NCBI GenBank assembly: GCA_021234155.1
Contig: JAJEKV010000006.1
Span: 10,563,317 to 10,627,316, forward strand
Source of the DNA: Isoetes taiwanensis
Taxonomy: Eukaryota; Streptophyta; Lycopodiopsida; Isoetales; Isoetaceae
Reading direction: 5' to 3'
Length of the DNA stretch: 64,000 nucleotides
Both the position numbers and the translations under genes were made by a program. Below the pieces are notes generated by a model, which saw only the letters and a list, made by a program, of their open reading frames with translations, was not told the DNA's origin and ran no database searches. This document shows, one piece after another, positions 20,501 to 31,479 of the stretch (position 1 is its first letter; every line of letters starts with the position of its first letter).

Positions 20501-20699
20501 GCATGGTAGCAGGAGCCTGCTCATCTGTGGTGTGGTAGGTCTCATCGGAGGAGTCCGATGTGTTGGGCTCCTCCTCCTCCTCTCACTCGAGCCTCAAGTG
20601 CTCTGGGATTTTCTTCCCACTACCAGTCGCTAGCTCTGCCATGCTAGGTCACTGCCTGGGGCTTCTAACTTTCCTAACAGTGCATTTGGTTCGAGCCAT
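20500..20699 (-). pseudogene. Chromovirus first ORF with H3-like N-terminus (MARTK)
   Basis: The ATG is at 20699 on the minus strand. The product begins MARTKCTVRKVRSPRQ and then meets TGA at 20651. H3 begins MARTKxTxRK, and eight of the first ten residues agree. In the same frame after the stop it continues ELATGSGKKIPEHLRLE, a second TGA, an acidic run EEEEEPNTSDSSDET, and fades near the copia 3' end. It sits about 570 bp downstream of the primer-binding site, where the first ORF of the element should start. Because the related element at 2108-15720 carries an H3 fold in its first ORF, I read this as the N-terminal part of the same kind of protein. Chance similarity is possible but unlikely at this position. 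Confidence 0.6.
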
Positions 20700-21272
20700 G
20701 TCTTACGGTCAAAGAAACGGATTAGCTTAAGCTGGAGATCAAGAGAGAGAGGTTTAGGGCGAATTACGAAGAGTGGGACCCAAAAATGGCATTTAAAAGG
20801 GAAAGATACTCTTTAAGCTAAGGAATATTCTGTTACCATTAGTACACCTATTAATTAGCCACCCTTATTAATGACTAGTTCTTTTTATTATTATATAATT
20901 TTTATAATTTCGAATTTCTTTCTAATATTTTAGTGTGTTAATTACGAATTTGCGCCATTTTTCACCCGGGTCTCGGATTGGGATGATTCTTCGATCCATT
21001 TTGGGTGAAATGTGATGTTCATGCATAATTTCCACTCCAATTCTACTAAAAGGTTCGTTTGATTCATTCTTTTTTCCTGGATCCCTAATTTAGCCTAGCT
21101 CTAAGACCCTACTACTTGGGAGAAATTTTTTTTCCCCAGTTTCGAGGTTCAACGCTGGAATTTTCTAAAAATTCATCTTATCTTATCTTATCTATTCCGT
21201 GCTCTACTAGGCCAATTACTCTGCTTATTCAGGGATATGGTCAATGCTAACTCTTGGTCAACCAAGAACATT
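20700..21272 (-). other. Leader between primer-binding site and first ORF of second chromovirus
   Basis: About 570 bp without coding sequence, AT-rich in the middle, with a CTTAT repeat (21175-21192). It corresponds to the 5' untranslated region, the segment deleted in the first chromovirus. Confidence 0.55.
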
Positions 21273-21284
21273 GCTCTGATACCA
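21273..21284 (-). other. Primer-binding site (initiator tRNA-Met type)
   Basis: In minus orientation TGGTATCAGAGC, three bases after the LTR end GAGCGTCA. This complements the 3' end of plant initiator tRNA-Met. Confidence 0.92.
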
Positions 21285-21287
21285 TTA

Positions 21288-22892
21288 TGACGCTCCCCAC
21301 CAAATATATGACGCCCCATCGTACATCTTGTGGGAAATTTTCCCATCCAGCCACATGGGCCCTACGTCTACCCCGCACCCAAGATATCTCTAGTGCGGGA
21401 AGGGGACACGAAGGTGTCTTGCACGCCCTTCCCCTATGGGCTTTTATAACATTGGAAGCCTAATATAACGTCAGCACTAGCAATAATAATACATCCAACT
21501 ACCTCGAAAGATATAGTACATCCGTACAACCATAGATACATCAAAGATATCAACATGCCTAAAAACATATGGGCTCCTACCCAGGCTCAAACTCATAAAG
21601 TAAGTAGGCTAACAGCTGGGCCTCAGGATAAAGCAGATCGAGATATGACAATGGCGGGGCTGGCTATAGACAATGGCTAGGGTTGACCACTCTATCCGCC
21701 CCACCTGTGCATACTTTGCAGACAGGCTAAATAGGGCTCTGGCATAACTATAACTTGCCGGATACGTAGTCTCATCGTATCATCCATCGAGGCTACTCTG
21801 GGTTGCATCAACCCGGTCCGATGAGTTAGGAAGGGTTAGATCTCCCCTTCCCAAGGTCTAGTGGCCCCATGGGTGGCTAGAGAATCGTGGCGACACATGA
21901 TTCGTACCCGATTGAACTCCCCAAAACAAGAGCCAGGGCAACACCTGCAACTCTTGAGAGTCAGGGCAACACCATTGACCCAGGAAGTGTCAGACAAATA
22001 CCCGGCCCACACGAAGTGACCGACTATAGGCCTAGCCCGCTATGGGTCCCCAGTAGCCATGCTTAACAGAGACCTCCATCCACTTTGCCACAAGCCACGT
22101 TGTCTGGTGCTAAGTAACTTCATAGCCCGCACAGCCGGGTGCGTTTCCTATGCACAGGCCGCAATAATAATAGGAACTAAGGGGTCTAAACTATCATGTA
22201 GATAATGGCTACTAGGTCTCTACCTCCCTTCCCAATACACAAGAGGTGCAACCATAAGATCAACCAACATCGTACATCAACATAATCATAATGAATAAAG
22301 AAGATAACGTCTAATCTACACACGTGAATCTACCTACTTGTGAGGGCTCCCTACTTAGGGTTCGAGACCTAGACTGGGGGGTTCTAGGAAGGCTCTACTA
22401 GCAAAATAAGATACTAGCTTATTTGGAATACTAGGTTCCAGATGATCTATCTATGAGGCTACTTTGACCTGCTCCGGACGAACTTCCTCTAATTCCTGGA
22501 GTCTCCATGACTTGTTGATGAGTCAAGTAGTTCCGCCTCCATATTATGAGCGCACTGCCTTGGGGCTATCGATCTGAGCGCACTGCTTGAAACGGAGTTC
22601 CGAGCGAAGAACAGGTCTAAGTGGCCTAGGGTTAGGGTTAGGGTACTTATAGGTTAGGGTTCCATGTCACTGCCACGTGGCTCCAATTAGGTGCTTCCAT
22701 GTGGCGGGTGCCCAATAGGGTAAGGCCATGTGAAAATGGCCTTAAGCCTAAGGTTGACTAAGTTATATGAATAACTTAGCCATACTCCCTTTTTAACCTA
22801 CTATAATGTACAAGGCTATAATGATAGACTTGTACGATGACATGGCCCAAAAATATACGTATTTATGGCGTATATTTTTGGGGAACATCACA
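21288..22892 (-). repeat. 5' LTR of a second chromovirus, related to the first
   Basis: 1605 bp, minus orientation, TGTGATGTTCCCC...GGGGAGCGTCA. It shares ordered blocks with the LTR at 14075: a TTGGGAAGGGRGGTAGAGACCT block, CGGCCTGTGCA, GATGCAACCCAG, TCTGCAAAGT, GCACAGG and GGGGCGGAT. Length and ends also agree, so these are two subfamilies of one lineage. No second LTR is in the window; the element is cut by the copia fragment. Confidence 0.85.
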
Positions 22893-23263
22893 TAACCATC
22901 ATTCATTTAAATTGGATTTATGTCTGTTCCAAAAGCACGCCACTTTGCATACCCTTGTTTCAATATAGTGTTGCGGTGTGTGACATGCTATTTTCCAAGG
23001 TTGCAAATTTTTACATTATAGTAGTGGGTGGTTTAACATTTTCTTGTTTTAGTGAGAAGAATGTGGTGTTTGATTAGCATTTGTAGATAACAACACATCA
23101 ATATACACAGAACACTTTTTATATTGTATTCACTTGATATGAAGATTACATCATGGAGGGACTAGTCCTTTCTTTGTCAAATAACTCTCAAAATAGGGAT
23201 CCATCTCCTTAGTCCGATCTATGGATGCGTTTAGACAACATCTGATATTGTTTTACCAGCAGC
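22893..23263. other. No gene; short shared repeat at its left
   Basis: A 32-bp block at 22893-22924 recurs in reverse at 42060-42091. The rest is AT-rich and unassigned. Confidence 0.5.
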
Positions 23264-23785
23264 CTAGCCACTCATGATGGACATGAATAGTACTAGAAAC
23301 TCATATGTTGAGTAATCTAGTGGAGTATAACTTGGTGGATTTAGAGCCTGACCTTGATTATAAAAGCACTTAAGAGCATCATCATCTACTATTATAATGT
23401 CCTCTTTCTTTTGAATGCCAAGCTGATCCATCATAGTACCAATATGTTTAACGAAAACCGGTTTGCCATCCGGATCTCTTGGATGTGAAAACTTTATACA
23501 CTTAGTTTGGTCCCAAATCATCACAAAGTCTCGATTCATTCCTGGTAACACCCCAAGAACTTCATCAATATTTCTGCGTTCCATTGAGGACCAGATTTCA
23601 ACTCAAACAATCTGAACGCCTCATTCATCATATCTTCTAAGTGTGGGCGAGGATAGATCCACTTAGTACTCGATTCTAGAGGGACTTGTTTGAAGTCATC
23701 CCTGTTAATAAGCTTCTTAGGAAACGTTTTACACAGGACACCATTCAGATCGAAGACAATGATTTTGTCACAAGCAGGTGGAGCC
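23264..23785 (-). pseudogene. FCP1/NIF-like HAD phosphatase domain (last exon)
   Basis: After an acceptor CATGGTTCAG, the exon reads KIIVFDLNGVLCKTF, the HAD motif I variant DLNGVL, then WIYPRPHLEDMMNEAFRLFE and, after a one-base shift near 23620, IWSS, RRNIDEVLGVLP, DFVMIWDQTKC, FVKHIG and EDIIIVDDDALKC, the last carrying the acidic motif IV residues. NIF/FCP1 enzymes dephosphorylate Ser/Thr of the RNA polymerase II tail and other proteins. Here the second Asp of the usual DxD is Asn, which would impair or remove activity. It is the C-terminal part of the decayed gene that runs to 33694. Confidence 0.75.
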
Positions 23786-23894
23786 CTGAACCATGGAAAA
23801 CAAAGAGTTAGCCATACAAAAATGGTCTGCAATACACGCCAAGCGCGTTTTGTCCGTCAGAAGTATTTTACATATCGCGCCTAGCGTGAATTAC
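23786..23894 (-). other. Intron with two palindromes
   Basis: A short intron between GATGAAAG|GTAATT and CAG|GGCTCC. It contains AATACACGCCAAGCGCGTTT (23831) and TATCGCGCCTAGCGTGAATT (23873), members of the dispersed ~22-bp palindrome family. Confidence 0.6.
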
Positions 23895-24811
23895 CTTTCA
23901 TCATCAGAGCCTTTGTGGTCATTCCCAGCTGTCGTAGCGTCCACTTCACTCCCCGGATGCTTACTGCTAGAAGCATCAACTCCACGGTTTAGTTCGAACA
24001 TGTTCTCTTCTATGAAAGCTACCTCAGGGTTTTGATTCCTAACCTCAGTGGTTGAATCTGAGCTTGCATTATCATCCTGGCTTGTATCAGGAACTACTGT
24101 AGTCGTACCCCCAAGTGTAACATTACCAGTTGGAATATTACCAAGCATGGACTCCATATTTTCTCCATGATCTCACGTTCCCGCGCTAGCATTGTGGCCT
24201 TCTCCTTGGGGGTTGCATTTCTTTTTGAACATGCTGGAGTTGCTCTTGGAGGCTTTTGTGAAATAGTAGTCTACTTCTTCCCTTTGTAAGGTACCAAAGC
24301 CAACGGGTTTTTATCTTTGATAGGACCCCAATCAGCCGTAGCTAGTACCTTTTCGAAAAAAACTTCAAGGAAATCCCTGGACTGGTCATCGTTGACGAAA
24401 CTTAGACATCTTTTTGATGTCTTCAGGGCTTCTCTATCAATGTACCCTCTAACATGAAGTTCACAGCAAGTGGTATCAAGTGGTGCAAAAGCCTCAACAA
24501 GATAACTTGCCAGATTGATTGCAAACCCATGTTTATTCAAGGGCCTCTTTTCTTTTGTCAGCAATTCCAGAGTGATGTCTTTCTGGTAAAGGTCAGGAAC
24601 ATTAAATTCCTGGCATTCATTCGCTTCATCCTCATCATCTACTTTGTAGACATTTTTCAAGTTGGGTTCATCCAAAAGAAAACACTGCCATGCACCTTTA
24701 TCTGATGCACCTTTGCTCTTAGCTACCTCATAGTCATCATCTGGCACAAGGGATATCATTATGAAGATTATACAGGCGCTTTTAAACTGCATCCTCAAAT
24801 TAGTATTCTTT
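23895..24811 (-). pseudogene. Middle exon of decayed multi-domain gene (left of copia)
   Basis: Reads SLVPDDDYEVAKSKGASDKG, then WQCFLLDEPNLKNVYKVDDE, LASYLVEAFAPLDTTCCELH and RCLSFVNDDQSRDFLEVFFE, then a basic stretch and a Ser/Thr/Asp-rich linker before the phosphatase exon. There is one stop after PYKGKK (24271). I do not recognise the domain. Its first codons abut the copia 3' LTR at 24812 and continue the sequence broken off at 30406. Confidence 0.65.
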
Positions 24812-25486
24812 TGTTAGAAAAAAAAGTGCTTCTCAATATGCCTAGCAAGACAACTTGAAAGACTACTTGTTTCACAAATCTTTATTCAAACTTGGGAGCC
24901 AAAAGGTGGTCTCTAATCCCAAGTCTATTGAAAACAAGTACAAGTATTAGTTCAAGTGAAAATCATCTAGCAATAATCATATAATCACTTCATGATCATA
25001 ATAGTCTTTGTCTAGATGGTTTAAACAATAACTTAAACTAGTAAACCATTGAAATCACTGTAGCATTGTTACTGTAGCTACAGTATTGACCAAAATACTG
25101 TAGCTAGGTTGACCACGAACTATTCCTCAACTAATCCGGCCTCGAAATCTTCTGTGCTTACGTCTATGTATTGCTAGCTCCTCCTCGAGCATATATATCT
25201 TCATTCCGACGGTGTAGGGGCCAGATCAACTTGCTAAACTAGGAGAAAACCGTGTTCTTCATTATCCCACAGGCATACGTGAGAAAGTCGACACCTCTGG
25301 AATTATCCCACATGCACATTAGAAGAAAAGGGCTTTTCTCAACCATTGAAGCTTAGGTTTAGAAAAATAAGGAATAAACTTCAAATGTTCGAATCTTTGA
25401 ATCAACCTTAGGCACCATGGATTTTCAACCTTGGGTGAGGCAACCATGCACTTGATTATCAACCTGAAGCTGACCAAATACCAATA
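24812..25486 (-). repeat. 3' LTR of copia element
   Basis: In minus orientation starts TATTGGTATTTGG (TG mutated to TA) and ends TTTTTTCTAACA. A purine tract GAAGCTGAGGAGGAG (25487-25501) precedes it. Confidence 0.93.
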
Positions 25487-25502
25487 CTCCTCCTCAGCTT
25501 CT

Positions 25503-26850
25503 TTAGTTGATAACATTAAGACAGTTTCTGAACTGCTTGAACTTATTCTCAGCCAAAGCTTTAGTTAGGATGTCAGCTGTTTGATCTCCAGTCTTTATAT
25601 ACCTCATTTGAATAACCTTCTTTTCTGCTAAATCTCTGATAAAGTGGATGTTGTTCTCGATGTGTTTTGTTCTCTCATGTGCAACTGGGTTTTTCACTAT
25701 TGCAATACAACTTTGACTGTCTGTGAAGATTTCAGTGGCTTCAACCTGTTCACAATTTAGTTCATTTAATAACCTTTTTAACCAAGCAATCTCCTTGGCT
25801 ACTAGAGAGGCAGCTGCATATTCTGCTTCAGCAGAACTCATGGCTATGGCTGACTATTTTTTGCATCTCCAAGTAACAACTCCTCCAGCCAGAAAAATTG
25901 CATAACCTGAAGTGGACTTTCTACATTCCAAGTCACCTCCCCAATCTGCATCACTATATGCAAATAATTTCAAATTGTCAGAGGCATAACAAATTCCATG
26001 ATTCTGAGTACCTTTCAAGTATTTGAGCACTCGTTTTCCAGCTTCCCAGAGTTCCTTAGTAGGATTATGACATCTTCTACTTAATATGTTCACTGCATAT
26101 GCTATATCAGGCCTGGTACTATTTGCCATGTATAGTAAACAGCCAACTAATGCCCTATAGGGAATGAATTCCATGTCTGCTATTTCTTTGTCAGTTTGCT
26201 CTTGATTGTCAGTCAACCTGTGGCTTGGTAGCATTGGAATTTTTGCTGCATTTGCATTTTCCAGATTAAATCTCTCCAGCATGTTTTCCACATGTTTACT
26301 TTGGCTCAACTTTAATGTCTTTTCTTGTTTGTTTCTGATCACATCTATTCCTAGAAACTTCTTCAACTCACCAAGATCAGTCATTTGAAAACGTGATTTC
26401 AGAATATTTTTGCATTCATCCAATAATCTCATAGAGTTTGCTACCATAATGCAATCATCCACATAAAGTGCAATGATGCAAAAATTATCTTCTTTTTCAA
26501 ATCTGTATAGGTTTCCATCATTTTTCAATTTTTCAAAACCTTGTTCCTTCAAGAAATGATCCATGCATAGATACCATTCTCTTGGGGATTGTTTTAGACC
26601 ATAGACTGCCCTGCTTAATTTCCAGACCATGTTTTTATCTTTTTCAAATCCAGGTGGTTGTTTCATGTATGCTTCTTCTTCAAGAATAGCGTTTAAGAAA
26701 GCAGTTTTCACATCCATGTGATGTAGTTCCAAACCTAGAGCATTTGCCATTGCCAAAAGAATTCTAATGCTAGTAAGTTTGACAATTGGAGAGTATGTCT
26801 CCTCATAATCTCTTCCCTTTTTTTTGAGTAAATCCTTGTGCTACTAACCT
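25503..26850 (-). pseudogene. Copia reverse transcriptase and RNase H
   Basis: Two open frames (26756-25854, 25841-25503) that were one. RT: HHMDVKTAFLNAILEEEAYM, VYGLKQSPREWY, catalytic ALYVDDCIMVA, LGIDV, YRALVGCLLYMANSTRPDI. RNase H: FAYSDADWGGD, KSTSGYAIFL, MSSAEAEYAAASLVAKE, FTDSQSCIAIVKNP, HIENNIHFIRD, TADILTKAL. One frame break at about 25850 separates the parts. All catalytic motifs remain, so inactivation is slight. Confidence 0.93.
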
Positions 26851-26872
26851 AGCTTTGTATTTCCTTGTACTA

Positions 26873-27770
26873 TCAGGGTTTTGTTTTATTCTTTCTGAAG
26901 ATCCACTTGCTTCCAATAATATTTTTCCCTTTTTCTGATTTGACAAGATCATAGGTTTTTGTATCTTCAAAAGATGTCAACTCATCTTCCATGGCTTTTA
27001 ACCATTCAATTTTATTCACACTATTTTGCACTTCTTCAAAAGTTTCTGGTATTAGCTCATTTTCTAGAATAGTCATAATTTGTTCATAAGGTATTTCCTC
27101 TTCCTCTTTTTTCCTTTCAATTCGTCTGCTTCTACCTTCTTCAGTTCTTCCATATTGCATTTCTCCTAACCCTGCCTCCTCAATTAATCTTTGAGCTTGA
27201 GTTCTTCTTTTTCTTCCCATATTTTCTTGAACATTTTCTGCCTCAGGTATATTTTCAGCTGGTACCACAGTAGTTTCCTTTTCCCCATTTTCTGCACTTA
27301 TATGCTCCATGTCTGAACAAGTGTCAGAGACATCATTCTTTTCATTATCTTCATCATCATCCAGATCTACCTTATTCTCATTTACATCAGAACTTTGCTC
27401 CTGGATTTTGACTCCTTTTTTGTATCTATCTTTATAGACAACTTTTTCATTAAATAAGACGTCTCTGCTAATAATAATGGTTTGCTTTTCTGGCATAAAA
27501 ATTCTGTAGCCTTTGGATTCAGTATCATATCCCACCAAGAAACCTATCTCTGCTTTATCATCCAACTTCTTTCTCAATTCTATTGGCTTGTGTACATAAC
27601 ATAAACAACCATATGTTTTGAGCCAGTCAAAATTTAATCTTTCATTTGGATTCCAAACTAGATTAGGTATCTTACCTTTTATACTTGCAGATGGTAGCAT
27701 GTTTTGAATTCGGATTGCAGTTCTCAAAGCCTCCTCCCATAAGTTTCTTGGTAAACCATTTGTTTAAGCA
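26873..27770 (-). pseudogene. Copia integrase C-terminus and linker to RT
   Basis: Follows a frameshift near 27727 and reads AIRIQNMLPSASIKGKIP, WLKTYGCLCYVHKP, KLDDKAEIGFLVGYDTES and GYRIFMPEKQTIIISRDVLF, the conserved copia integrase end, then an acidic linker and IEWLKAMEDELTSFE, the RT lead-in, ending KWIFRKNKTKP. A stop and frame change at about 26870 separate it from RT. Confidence 0.9.
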
Positions 27771-28992
27771 TTGCCCTTACTGCATCCAAAATTGTCCTAT
27801 TTTTTCTTTCAGCAGTCCCATTTTGTTGAGGACTAAATCTGCAAGTTAGTTGTCTTTTGATGCCATGATTAATGCAAAAACTTCTGAACTTTTGTGACAG
27901 GTATTCTCCTCCTCGGTCAGATCTAACACATTTGACTTTTAGACCAGTTTCTCTTTCAACTTCAGCCACAAATTGTTTGAATGCTTGTAAAGCTTGAGAT
28001 TTTCTTGTCAAACAATAGATTGTGCATTTTCTGCTATAGTCATCAATGAATGTAATGAAATATCTATGATTTGTCCTACTTCTTACATTCAAGGGGCCAC
28101 ATAGGTCTGTATGAATAAGTTCTAAAACTTGTTTTGTCTTTGATTCCCTTCTTTTGAAAGGTAGTCTATTCAATTTCCCAACTGCACATCCTTCACATAA
28201 TGGATCTTCCTTTCCTGTGTCACTGCAGTTTATAACTCCAAGCTTCTGTAAAGTTCTTAGATTGTGATAATGTGTATGTGCTAGTCTGTTATGCCATAAT
28301 TCTAAATCTGCTTCTTGAATTATGTTTACATTGTTTGCCATAAGACCATGCATTTGAAATAAATTCCCCATCCCATTCATAAGAACATTACATTCTTTGG
28401 AGTCAAAAGTAATTTTGTACCCCAAGTCAACAAGCTGACTCACAGAAATCAGATTCTTAATAATAACTGGTACACACAACACATCTTCTATATTTACAAT
28501 GTTCCCCTCCAGATCTTCAAGTTGTAATAATCCTTTACCCTGAATCTCAGTTAGAGCTCCATTTCCAACTTGAATTTGCTTAGAGTTTGTGGTAGACAAA
28601 TTTCTAAGCATCTCAGTTGACTTTACAACTGATCTTTCAGCTCCAGAATCAACTACAAACAAATCAGAGTTGTCAGGATTATGATTTTCATGAACAACAG
28701 CAAAAGCATTGGTTACCTCTTCATCTGAATCACCAATCTCAGCTTTGTTCTTTTCTTCAACCTCTCGGGCTACAAATGTTTTTTCTGTATTCCTTCCTCG
28801 ACCTCTATTTGAACTGCTTCCCCTTCCCCTTCCAGAGTTCTTAGGAGTAGGGCATTTTGCAGCCATATGCCCTCTCCCTCCACAATTAAAACAGTTAAAC
28901 TCTTTTTCTTTTCTTAATTTAGGGCATTCATTTTTATAATGGCCCTGCTCATGGCAATAATAGCATACACCCTTTTCTTTTTTCTTGATCAT
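27724..28992 (-). pseudogene. Copia zinc knuckles, protease and integrase
   Basis: 422 codons. Two CCHC knuckles (CYYCHEQGHYKNEC and CFNCGGRGHMAAKC), an RGRG-rich linker, aspartic protease FVVDSGAERSV, the GAG-pre-integrase HHCC domain (LELWHNRLAHTHYHNL ... LCEGCAVGK), and integrase with HTDLCGP, VRSDRGGEYLS and PQQNGTAERKNRT, the DDE residues. It ends at a frameshift after LKQMV. Confidence 0.95.
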
Positions 28993-29016
28993 TAAAACTT
29001 CAGGGTTTTCTTGACT

Positions 29017-29730
29017 TCATCTCAGAATCTTTTTCTGTTCCCACTCTGTTCTCAGTAGGTTTTCAGCCTCTTCTTTAGTTTTACATGTATTTCTAACAAA
29101 CAAGGCCAAGTTTTCATTGTCACTTATGGCTCTAGAAATTTGAAGTACTTGGCTCCTTTCAGATATGATAGTACCTGCTCCAGCTAGGTCTGCTATCATA
29201 TTATCAAACTTGTTAAAGAATTCAACTACATCTTCCTCTTCTGTGATTTTCAAGTTCCTTAACTCATTTTCTAATAAATCCATTTGTGAAGCTGTTTTTT
29301 CTTCATAGTGGCTCAATAAGAATTTCCACATGTCCTTAGGACTAAGAGATCTCAATTTCAATCTAATAGTAGGACTAACTTTGCAAGAAATAATACCTTG
29401 AGCTTCTTTAATTTTTGCTTGTATTGATTTTCCTGCACTAGCTGCTCCAGCCAGGGTACTTACTGCTGTTCCACTTGCTGTGCCTGCACCTTCAGAGGAT
29501 TTGCCTGCTCCTCCTGCCACTGATTCTGCTGAACCAGATCTCACCAAAGCTCCAGTGCTTACAGCCACTTGACTGGTAGGATCTACCAGTTCCCAAAGAT
29601 CTTCTACTTCCAAAATATGGATCATGGCGTCCTTCCATACTTGGAAGCCAGGTCCACCTTTGTAAACCTCCACCTGATTCAGAAGACTAGCTCCAAATCT
29701 GCTAGACATGTCTGCTTGCTCTGATACCAA
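29017..29730 (-). CDS. Copia gag (UBN2-type capsid)
   Basis: Open for 237 codons, starting inside the primer-binding region. FQVWKDAMIHILEVEDLWEL, then an Ala/Gly/Ser-rich insert, then the UBN2 core: IKEAQGIISCKVSPTIRLKL, SPKDMWKFLLSHYEEKTASQ, EEDVVEFFNKFDNMIADLAG and RNTCKTKEEAENLLRTEWEQ. A stop separates it from the knuckle/protease frame. The true start is probably MSSRFGASLLNQVEVYKG at 29706. Confidence 0.88.
   Translation of the reverse strand: MVSEQADMSSRFGASLLNQVEVYKGGPGFQVWKDAMIHILEVEDLWELVDPTSQVAVSTGALVRSGSAESVAGGAGKSSEGAGTASGTAVSTLAGAASAGKSIQAKIKEAQGIISCKVSPTIRLKLRSLSPKDMWKFLLSHYEEKTASQMDLLENELRNLKITEEEDVVEFFNKFDNMIADLAGAGTIISERSQVLQISRAISDNENLALFVRNTCKTKEEAENLLRTEWEQKKILR
29718..29730 (-). 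other. Copia primer-binding site
   Basis: In minus orientation TTGGTATCAGAGC directly after the LTR end CTAACA. Complementary to initiator tRNA-Met. Confidence 0.93.
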
Positions 29731-29731
29731 T

Positions 29732-30405
29732 TGTTAGAAAAAAAGTGCTTCTCAATATGCCTAGCAAGACAACTTGAAAGACTACTTGTTTCACAAATCT
29801 TTATTCAAACTTGGGAGCCAAAAGGTGGTCTCTAATCCCAAGTCTATTGAAAACAAGTACAAGTAATAGTTCAAGTGAAAATCATCTAGCAATAATCATA
29901 TAATCACTTCATGATCATAATAGTCTTTGTCTAGATGGTTTAAACAATAACTTAAACTAGTAAACCATTGAAATCACTGTAGCATTGTTACTGTAGCTAC
30001 AGTATTGACCAAAATACTGTAGCTGGGTTGACCAAGAACTATTCCTCGTCTAATCCGGCCTCGAAATCTTCTGTGCTTGCGTCTCTATATTGCTAGCTCC
30101 TCCTCCAGCATATATATCTTCATTCCGACGGTGTAGGGGCCAGATCAACTTGCTAAACTAGGAGAAAACCGTGTTCTTCATTATCCCACAGGCATACGTG
30201 AGAAAGTCGACACCTCTGGAATTATCCCACATGCACATTAGAAGAAAAGGGCTTTTTTCAACCATTGAAGCTTAGGTTTAGAAAAATAAGGAATAAACTT
30301 CAAATGTTCGAATGTTTGAATCAACCTTAGGCACCATGGATTTTTAACCTTGGGTGAGGCAACCATGCACTTGATTATCAACCTGAAGCTGACCAAATAC
30401 CAACA
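29732..30405 (-). repeat. 5' LTR of copia element
   Basis: Starts TGTTGGTATTTGG and ends TTTTTTCTAACA in minus orientation, nearly identical to 24812-25486. Confidence 0.94.
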
Positions 30406-31465
30406 CCTTTGTCTCAAAGAGAAGAGAACCTTCTCTAACGACCTTTAGGCATTCCAAGTCATATGAAGCCACCAAAGCATGCATATGAGGCTCTTCTGAG
30501 GGGCATATGATGACAATAGTAAAGAGCTTATCAGTTATTAAGCCTATGCAACTAGTAAAAAAACTGTTCTACTCTTTTTGAGTCATCCCCTTCTCTCCTT
30601 TTGCAGTCCTGCTATCCAATACAAACAGAGAAATATTACGAGGGCCTATTGTTTTATCGGGTAGGAGACCTTTATAGCCAGTAGAGACCACGTATTGGAG
30701 TGCAGCTAAGTCACCACCAGCATCTTTCAAGATGGCAACCTTTCTTCTCAGCTCAGCCATCACCTTATCTGATAGTTTTGTAGTATATTGTTGGTTCTTT
30801 GATTTCCTGTTTTGCAGAAAGTCCTTGGACCAGAAGACGTATTTCTTGATGTCATCAGCAGACACGCCATACTTATCTAGCAGGCCGAGTTCAGACAATG
30901 TTACATCATCAGATAGCTTCTGAAGTTCTTGACCAACTGCTACCTTCATAACTCGCATGTCCTTTATATGAATGCAACAATCAATGAAGGACATTTTGTC
31001 CTTAACTTAAGAACCCTTCTTGTACAGAACTTCTTTGTTTATGCATTGATCTAATAGCCAAATGACCATCATCATCCTAAAGGCCCTGTACTTTCCTCAT
31101 CTTGGTGGTCTTCAAATTAAATATTGAAGTATCTTGAGGAGGCACTCTTCCCATTGCATATGGCAGCTGTTTCTAAGCATAAGCATCCCAGAACTCGTTC
31201 CACTTCGCCCAGACTTTGTACTTAGCGAAGATGATCCTGTAGGCATCTGTAGGGCCTCTGGAAGATGCTTCAGACGTCTCCCCTGCTTCCTCCCCACTTT
31301 TTTTTTCCTGTCTTTTTGGGCCTTGGTTTCTTATCTTGGATGATAGTCTGGGCCAAGGTCTTTTCCAATGCCTTATACTCCTCAGACTTCGTGCCTTCCT
31401 GTTTTGTTTGCAGCGGTCTTCCATATTCTATCCATTGCTGGAGGGCATGACGGAGTTGTTTCACG
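30406..31465 (-). pseudogene. Exon of decayed multi-domain gene (right of copia)
   Basis: Begins after acceptor GTGCAG at about 31466. It reads LRHALQQWIEYGRP, a Lys-rich GKKKSGEEAGE segment, AYRIIFAKYKVWAKWNEFWD, then after stops an open stretch of 141 codons (30994-30569) with CIHIKDMRVMKVAVGQELQK, LLDKYGVSADDIKKYVFWSK and KVMAELRRKVAILKDAGG. It ends in MHALVASYDLECLKVVREGS just before the copia insertion. No known family recognised. Several stops. Confidence 0.6.
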
Positions 31466-31479
31466 TAAGGGCTGCACGA

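Larger units (their letters stand above)
24812..30405 (-). mobile_element. Ty1/copia retrotransposon, nearly complete
   Basis: Two LTRs of 675 and 674 bp with only a few differences, an initiator-Met primer-binding site, gag, protease, integrase, RT and RNase H in copia order, and a polypurine tract. Flanking 5 bp are TCTTT (24807-24811) and CCTTT (30406-30410), a 4/5 target duplication. The nearly identical LTRs make it the youngest large insertion in the window. It splits the ParB-like/phosphatase gene. Confidence 0.95.
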
